Both the position numbers and the translations under genes were made by a program. From NCBI RefSeq assembly GCF_000720485.1, contig NZ_JOAX01000012.1, forward strand, positions 62,001 to 126,000: a stretch of 64,000 nt of DNA, written 5' to 3'. Positions 60,108 to 64,000 of the stretch are shown in pieces; positions within the stretch are counted from its first letter, which is position 1, and each line of letters begins with the position of its first letter. The notes beneath the pieces were generated by a model that saw nothing but the letters and a program-made list of their open reading frames with translations, was not told the DNA's origin and did no database searches. This DNA is from Streptomyces ochraceiscleroticus (GTDB lineage Bacteria > Actinomycetota > Actinomycetes > Streptomycetales > Streptomycetaceae).

Positions 60108-61028
60108 GTGAGTACCCTTGCGCACACCATGATGACCGCGACTCGCCCCGCCGACACCGGCCTGACCGGCCCGGGCGAGCTCGACCGCTACCCCTACGCC
60201 GACGCCGTCGGCGGCGAGCGCACCGACCGTGTGGCTCCCGTGTGGGACGGCCACGAAAGCGAGCTGGGCCGGGTCGGCCGCCGCGCCGCCGGCAGCCGGG
60301 GCCGTGGCCTGCACGGCCAACTCGTCCAGCAGCTCGGCCAAATGATCGTCTCCGGTGACCTCGGGGCCGACCGTCCGCTCGTCCCCGAGGAGATCGGCCA
60401 GCGCTTCGAGGTCTCCCGCACCGTCGTCCGTGAATCGCTGCGCGTCCTGGAGGCCAAGGGCCTGGTCAGCGCGCGCCCGAACGTCGGCACCCGGGTCCGC
60501 CCGGTCAGCGACTGGAACCTCCTCGACCCCGACATCATCGAGTGGCGGGCGTACGGCCCCCAGCGCGACGACCAGCGCCGCGAGCTGTGCGAGCTGCGCT
60601 GGACCATCGAGCCCCTCGCCGCGCGCCTCGCCGCGGGGCACGGCCGCGAGGACGTCCAGCAGCGCCTCGCCGACATGGCCGAGATCATGGGCCACTCCGC
60701 GGCCCAGGGCGACTCGCTGACCTTCGCCCGCGCCGACGCCGAGTTCCACTCGCTGCTCCTCCAGCTCACGGGCAACCGCATGCTGGAGCACCTCTCCGGC
60801 ATCGTCTCCGCGGCGCTCCAGGTCTCCGGCGGCTCGTCCCTCGGCTGCGAGCACCCCGTCGAGACCTCGGTCGGCCAGCACATGAAGATCGTCGACGCGA
60901 TCGGCGCGGGCGACGCGGCAGGCGCCGAGGTCGCGATGCGTCAGCTCCTCGCGACCGATGGTGAGGCAGGCGGGCCCGGCGGAAGCGGCGCGGCGGACCG
61001 CGTCGTGCCCGCGCCCCGCGAGCACTGA
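60108..61028 (+). CDS. whiH: WhiH, FadR-type sporulation regulator
   Basis: 306 residues from GTG 60108 (VSTLAHTMM); AAAGGA lies close before it. ATG 60129 is another possible start. The GntR winged helix is LHGQLVQQLGQMIVSGDLG...PEEIGQRFEVSRTVVRESLRVLEAKGLVSARPNVGTRVRP (about 80-150). The C-terminal FCD domain (ELCELRWTIEPLAARLAA, FHSLLLQLTGN, HMKIVDAI) has the His/Asp residues that bind metal or an acid ligand. Its position directly before hrdB matches the S. coelicolor order as I remember it. WhiH is needed for septation of aerial hyphae. Confidence 0.87.
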   Translation: MSTLAHTMMTATRPADTGLTGPGELDRYPYADAVGGERTDRVAPVWDGHESELGRVGRRAAGSRGRGLHGQLVQQLGQMIVSGDLGADRPLVPEEIGQRFEVSRTVVRESLRVLEAKGLVSARPNVGTRVRPVSDWNLLDPDIIEWRAYGPQRDDQRRELCELRWTIEPLAARLAAGHGREDVQQRLADMAEIMGHSAAQGDSLTFARADAEFHSLLLQLTGNRMLEHLSGIVSAALQVSGGSSLGCEHPVETSVGQHMKIVDAIGAGDAAGAEVAMRQLLATDGEAGGPGGSGAADRVVPAPREH

Positions 61029-61729
61029 CACCCCCGAAACCCGGATTGCTCCCAGGCGCCCCGACCTGAAGAAACCGTACGCCGTACCCCTGCGCGACCG
61101 GCCGCCTCCCGGCGAGGCGCACCCGCCCCCGCGAAGAGGATGGCGAGGCGGCGCAGACACCGTACGCACGCGTACGCGCACACCAATGCACCCGTACGCG
61201 CACACCGAGGAACGCGACCCACGCAGTCGACGCGATCGAGGCAGCGCATGCGGCCGACGCGGCAGGCGCGGCGATGACCGCGACGAGGCAGTGCGGCGAA
61301 CGCGAGCAAGAGGAAGCAACGCAGCGAACGCAAGGAAGAGGACCCCGTACGTGCCGGCGGGCCGTACGAGCCAGTGGGGCGGTCGCCGAGCCGCACGTCT
61401 CCGTGCGGGGGCGGCCGCCTGCCCGGCCCGGTCCCTCGTGGCCGCCGAGGCTCCTTTCTCGCCTTCTTCTCTCCAGTACGCCCCCACATCGATCAAAATG
61501 TGTCGTTATGGGGTGTGACTCGGGCCACGCGGATTGGGCGTAACGCTCTGCGGGGAAGCGCGATGACTTAAGAGGTGATAGCCGAGGAGGGAATACGGCG
61601 GCCGCTTGCGGCGCTGTCCCAACTCCCTGGTTGCCCTTGCGCCGTCGGCCCACCCCCGTCGACGGTCGTCGGCTCCGGTCCACAGTGGACGGGGCCGGAA
61701 GCCGTTTCCATCGTTCCGAGAGGTTGTTC
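61029..61729 (+). other. Long leader/promoter region of hrdB
   Basis: About 700 bases with no convincing gene. A 14-base direct repeat CGTACGCGCACACC occurs at 61171-61184 and 61193-61206 (22 bases apart, two helical turns). A purine-rich stretch lies around 61300-61345. I found no tRNA. Several promoters are known for hrdB in S. coelicolor, but I could not place one here with confidence. Confidence 0.5.
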
Positions 61730-63289
61730 GTGTCGGCCAGCACATCCCGTACGCTCCCGCCGGAGATCGCCGAGTCCGAGTCTGTGATGGCGCTCATCGA
61801 GCGGGGAAAGGCTGATGGGCAGATCGCCGGCGATGACGTGCGTCGGGCCTTCGAGGCTGACCAGATTCCGCCAACCCAGTGGAAGAACGTTCTGCGCAGC
61901 CTCAACCAGATCCTCGACGAGGAGGGTGTGACGCTGATGGTCAGTGCCGCAGAGGCGCCCAAGCGCACCCGCAAGAGCGTCGCAGCGAAGAGTCCGGCGA
62001 AGCGCACCGCCACCAAGACCGTCGCGGCCAAGGCTGCCGCGGTGAAGAAGCCCACCGCGGCAGCGGCCGCGTCCGTCTCCCCGGCGTCGGACGGCCCGGG
62101 TGCCGAGGCGGAGCCCTCGCCGGCGAAGAAGGCGGCGGCCAAGAAGGTCACCGCGAAGAAGGCCACGGCCAAGAAGACGGCCGCCAAGAAGACCACGGCC
62201 AAGAAGACCAAGAAGGACGCCGTCGACGAGATCCTCGAAGAGGACACCGTCGAGGAGACCCCGGCGGTGCCGGGCAAGGGCGATGCACCCGAGGCGGCCG
62301 AGGGCACCGAGGCCGCGGGCTTCGTACTGTCGGACGAGGACGAGGACGACGCCCCCGCGCAGCAGGTCGCCGCGGCCGGCGCCACCGCCGACCCGGTCAA
62401 GGACTACCTCAAGCAGATCGGCAAGGTCCCGCTGCTCAACGCCGAGCAGGAGGTCGAGCTCGCGAAGCGCATCGAGGCCGGCCTGTTCGCCGAGGACAAG
62501 CTGGCGAACTCCGACAAGCTCGCGCCGAAGCTCAAGCGTGAGCTGGAGATCATCGCCGAGGACGGCCGCCGCGCCAAGAACCACCTGCTGGAGGCCAACC
62601 TCCGTCTCGTGGTCTCGCTGGCCAAGCGCTACACCGGCCGCGGCATGCTCTTCCTGGACCTGATCCAGGAGGGCAACCTCGGTCTGATCCGTGCGGTCGA
62701 GAAGTTCGACTACACCAAGGGGTACAAGTTCTCCACGTACGCGACGTGGTGGATCCGTCAGGCGATCACCCGCGCCATGGCCGACCAGGCCCGTACGATC
62801 CGTATCCCTGTCCACATGGTCGAGGTCATCAACAAGCTCGCCCGTGTGCAGCGCCAGATGCTCCAGGACCTGGGCCGCGAGCCCACTCCGGAGGAGCTGG
62901 CCAAGGAGCTCGACATGACCCCCGAGAAGGTCATCGAGGTCCAGAAGTACGGCCGCGAGCCCATCTCGCTGCACACCCCGCTCGGCGAGGACGGTGACAG
63001 CGAGTTCGGTGACCTCATCGAGGACTCCGAGGCCGTCGTGCCGGCCGACGCGGTCAGCTTCACTCTTCTGCAGGAACAGCTCCACTCGGTCCTTGACACG
63101 CTCTCCGAGCGCGAGGCGGGCGTCGTCTCGATGCGCTTCGGCCTCACGGACGGCCAGCCCAAGACGCTGGACGAGATCGGCAAGGTCTACGGCGTCACGC
63201 GCGAGCGTATCCGCCAGATCGAGTCCAAGACGATGTCCAAGCTGCGGCACCCCTCGCGTTCTCAGGTGCTGCGCGACTACCTGGACTGA
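61730..63289 (+). CDS. hrdB: HrdB, principal RNA polymerase sigma factor
   Basis: 519 residues from GTG 61730 ([16 protein letters not shown]) after GAGAGG. Region 1.1 is followed by a Lys/Ala-rich segment (about residues 80-165) with many AAKK/TAKK units, peculiar to streptomycete HrdB. Region 1.2 begins at [16 protein letters not shown]. Regions 2 to 4 are nearly invariant: [45 protein letters not shown], and the C-terminal helix-turn-helix [22 protein letters not shown]. It directs housekeeping transcription. Confidence 0.98.
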   Translation: MSASTSRTLPPEIAESESVMALIERGKADGQIAGDDVRRAFEADQIPPTQWKNVLRSLNQILDEEGVTLMVSAAEAPKRTRKSVAAKSPAKRTATKTVAAKAAAVKKPTAAAAASVSPASDGPGAEAEPSPAKKAAAKKVTAKKATAKKTAAKKTTAKKTKKDAVDEILEEDTVEETPAVPGKGDAPEAAEGTEAAGFVLSDEDEDDAPAQQVAAAGATADPVKDYLKQIGKVPLLNAEQEVELAKRIEAGLFAEDKLANSDKLAPKLKRELEIIAEDGRRAKNHLLEANLRLVVSLAKRYTGRGMLFLDLIQEGNLGLIRAVEKFDYTKGYKFSTYATWWIRQAITRAMADQARTIRIPVHMVEVINKLARVQRQMLQDLGREPTPEELAKELDMTPEKVIEVQKYGREPISLHTPLGEDGDSEFGDLIEDSEAVVPADAVSFTLLQEQLHSVLDTLSEREAGVVSMRFGLTDGQPKTLDEIGKVYGVTRERIRQIESKTMSKLRHPSRSQVLRDYLD

Positions 63290-63313
63290 CGTCCCAGGTC
63301 AACGGGCATGTGG

Positions 63314-63345
63314 GCCCGGTCACTCCCTTCGGGGAGTGGCCGGGC
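63314..63345 (+). terminator. hrdB terminator with TTCG tetraloop
   Basis: A 14-bp stem (GCCCGGTCACTCCC, 63314-63327, with one G-T pair) closes on TTCG (63328-63331), which in RNA is a very stable UUCG tetraloop. It starts 24 bases after the hrdB stop. Confidence 0.85.
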
Positions 63346-63425
63346 TCCGGCGTGTCCGGGGTGCGGCACTCGGCGGACTGGCTCACTGTGGGTGTACGAA
63401 TGCTCCCCCAGAGTCAGGAGTCGGT

Positions 63426-64000
63426 ATGGGCATCCGCACCCGCGCTGTCACCACGGTCCTCGCCGCCATCGCGCCGGCCGTCGCCGCACTCGGAGTGCCG
63501 GGGCCGGCTGCCGCCGACAGCGTCATCGTCGGGGGACGGCAGGTGCAGAGCTCCTCCAGCCCCTGGGTCGTCGCGCTGGCGAGCCGCGAGCGCTTCGGGA
63601 ACGAACGCTCCGGGCAGTTCTGCGGGGGCGTACTCGTGGGGCCCTCGACGGTGCTCACGGCGGCGCACTGCATGGGCAAGGACGTGCTGGGCGCGTCCCC
63701 GGACCAGGTCAAGGACCTACGGGTGATCGTCGGCCGCACCGACCTGCGCAGCCGTGCGGGCAGGGAGATGGCGACGAGCAAGGTCTGGATCAATCCCGCG
63801 TACGACGCCACGACGAACGCGGGGGACTTCGCCATCGTGAAGCTGCGCGGCATGGTGCCGAGCAATTACGCGCTGCCGATGGCCGGCCTGGGCGACCGCT
63901 CGTACCAGCCGGGCACGGGCGCCTCGGTCTACGGCTGGGGCGATACGACCGGCAACGGTACGTATTCGTCGGTACTGCGCGCGGCACGGGTGCAGGTCAT
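63426..64000 (+). CDS. Secreted trypsin-like serine protease, C-terminus beyond window
   Basis: About 191 residues are visible from ATG 63426, which follows GGAG. A Sec-type signal peptide (residues 1-30, ending GPAAAD) is followed by VIVGGRQVQ, the zymogen-type IVGG start of trypsin-like enzymes. Catalytic His is in VLTAAHCMG and Asp in NAGDFAIVKL; the serine is past the window edge. VYGWGDTTGNG is the usual segment before it. It is an exported S1A protease of the streptomycete trypsin group. Confidence 0.92.
   Translation, partial: MGIRTRAVTTVLAAIAPAVAALGVPGPAAADSVIVGGRQVQSSSSPWVVALASRERFGNERSGQFCGGVLVGPSTVLTAAHCMGKDVLGASPDQVKDLRVIVGRTDLRSRAGREMATSKVWINPAYDATTNAGDFAIVKLRGMVPSNYALPMAGLGDRSYQPGTGASVYGWGDTTGNGTYSSVLRAARVQV

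Noticed and set aside
61029..61729. tRNA or small gene before hrdB
   Set aside because: No cloverleaf and no frame with a ribosome site; long leader region assumed.

Overview
The window is high-GC Streptomyces chromosome. It carries an NrdR/NrdJ ribonucleotide-reductase locus next to LexA, a WhiH-type sporulation regulator next to the principal sigma factor HrdB, overlapping start/stop codons throughout, and a TTA codon in a pathway regulator. The core gene order (NI-siderophore genes, DinG-type helicase, lexA, nrdR, nrdJ, phosphatase, ADP-ribosylglycohydrolase, rnhB, recQ-like, then DUF4192, ABC transporter, whiH, hrdB, secreted protease) matches what I remember of the SCO5799-SCO5821 region of S. 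coelicolor.

Left part (1-24.7 kb): a secreted trypsin-like lipoprotein cut by the window edge, a four-gene NRPS-independent siderophore operon (aminotransferase, IucA/IucC synthetase, acetyltransferase, second synthetase), a DinG-like helicase, lexA with a LexA box, nrdR-nrdJ behind two phased NrdR boxes, and a run of small conserved genes (TerD, YdbC-like, TetR, histidine phosphatase, ADP-ribosylglycohydrolase, RNase HII, RecQ fused to a phosphoribosyltransferase-like domain).

Middle part (24.7-52.4 kb): a biosynthetic gene cluster inserted in that core. Twenty enzyme/transport genes plus a small secreted peptide lie on the minus strand, and a divergent LuxR-type regulator sits at the promoter end. 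The diagnostic trio is a lysine N6-hydroxylase, a cupin/methionyl-tRNA-synthetase-like hydrazine synthetase carrying a C-terminal carrier domain, and a D-amino-acid-oxidase-like flavoenzyme. This is the machinery that joins N6-hydroxylysine and glycine and releases hydrazinoacetic acid. An acyl-carrier ligase, free carrier protein, acyl-CoA-dehydrogenase-like oxidase, KASIII-like acyltransferase, Cy-A-carrier NRPS, thioesterase and heme-oxygenase-like diiron protein follow. This set and its order match my recollection of the azaserine (O-diazoacetyl-serine) cluster, azs, of Streptomyces fragilis. Two saccharopine dehydrogenases could return the lysine-derived aldehyde to lysine. Roles of the ATP-grasp protein, P450, PEP-mutase-like protein, GNAT, one hypothetical protein and the secreted peptide are open.

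Right part (52.7-64 kb): DUF4192 protein, glycogen-debranching-like protein, NUDIX/NrtR-like protein, an ABC transporter in one polypeptide preceded by a coupled small ORF, whiH, hrdB with a UUCG-loop terminator, and the start of a secreted trypsin-like protease.
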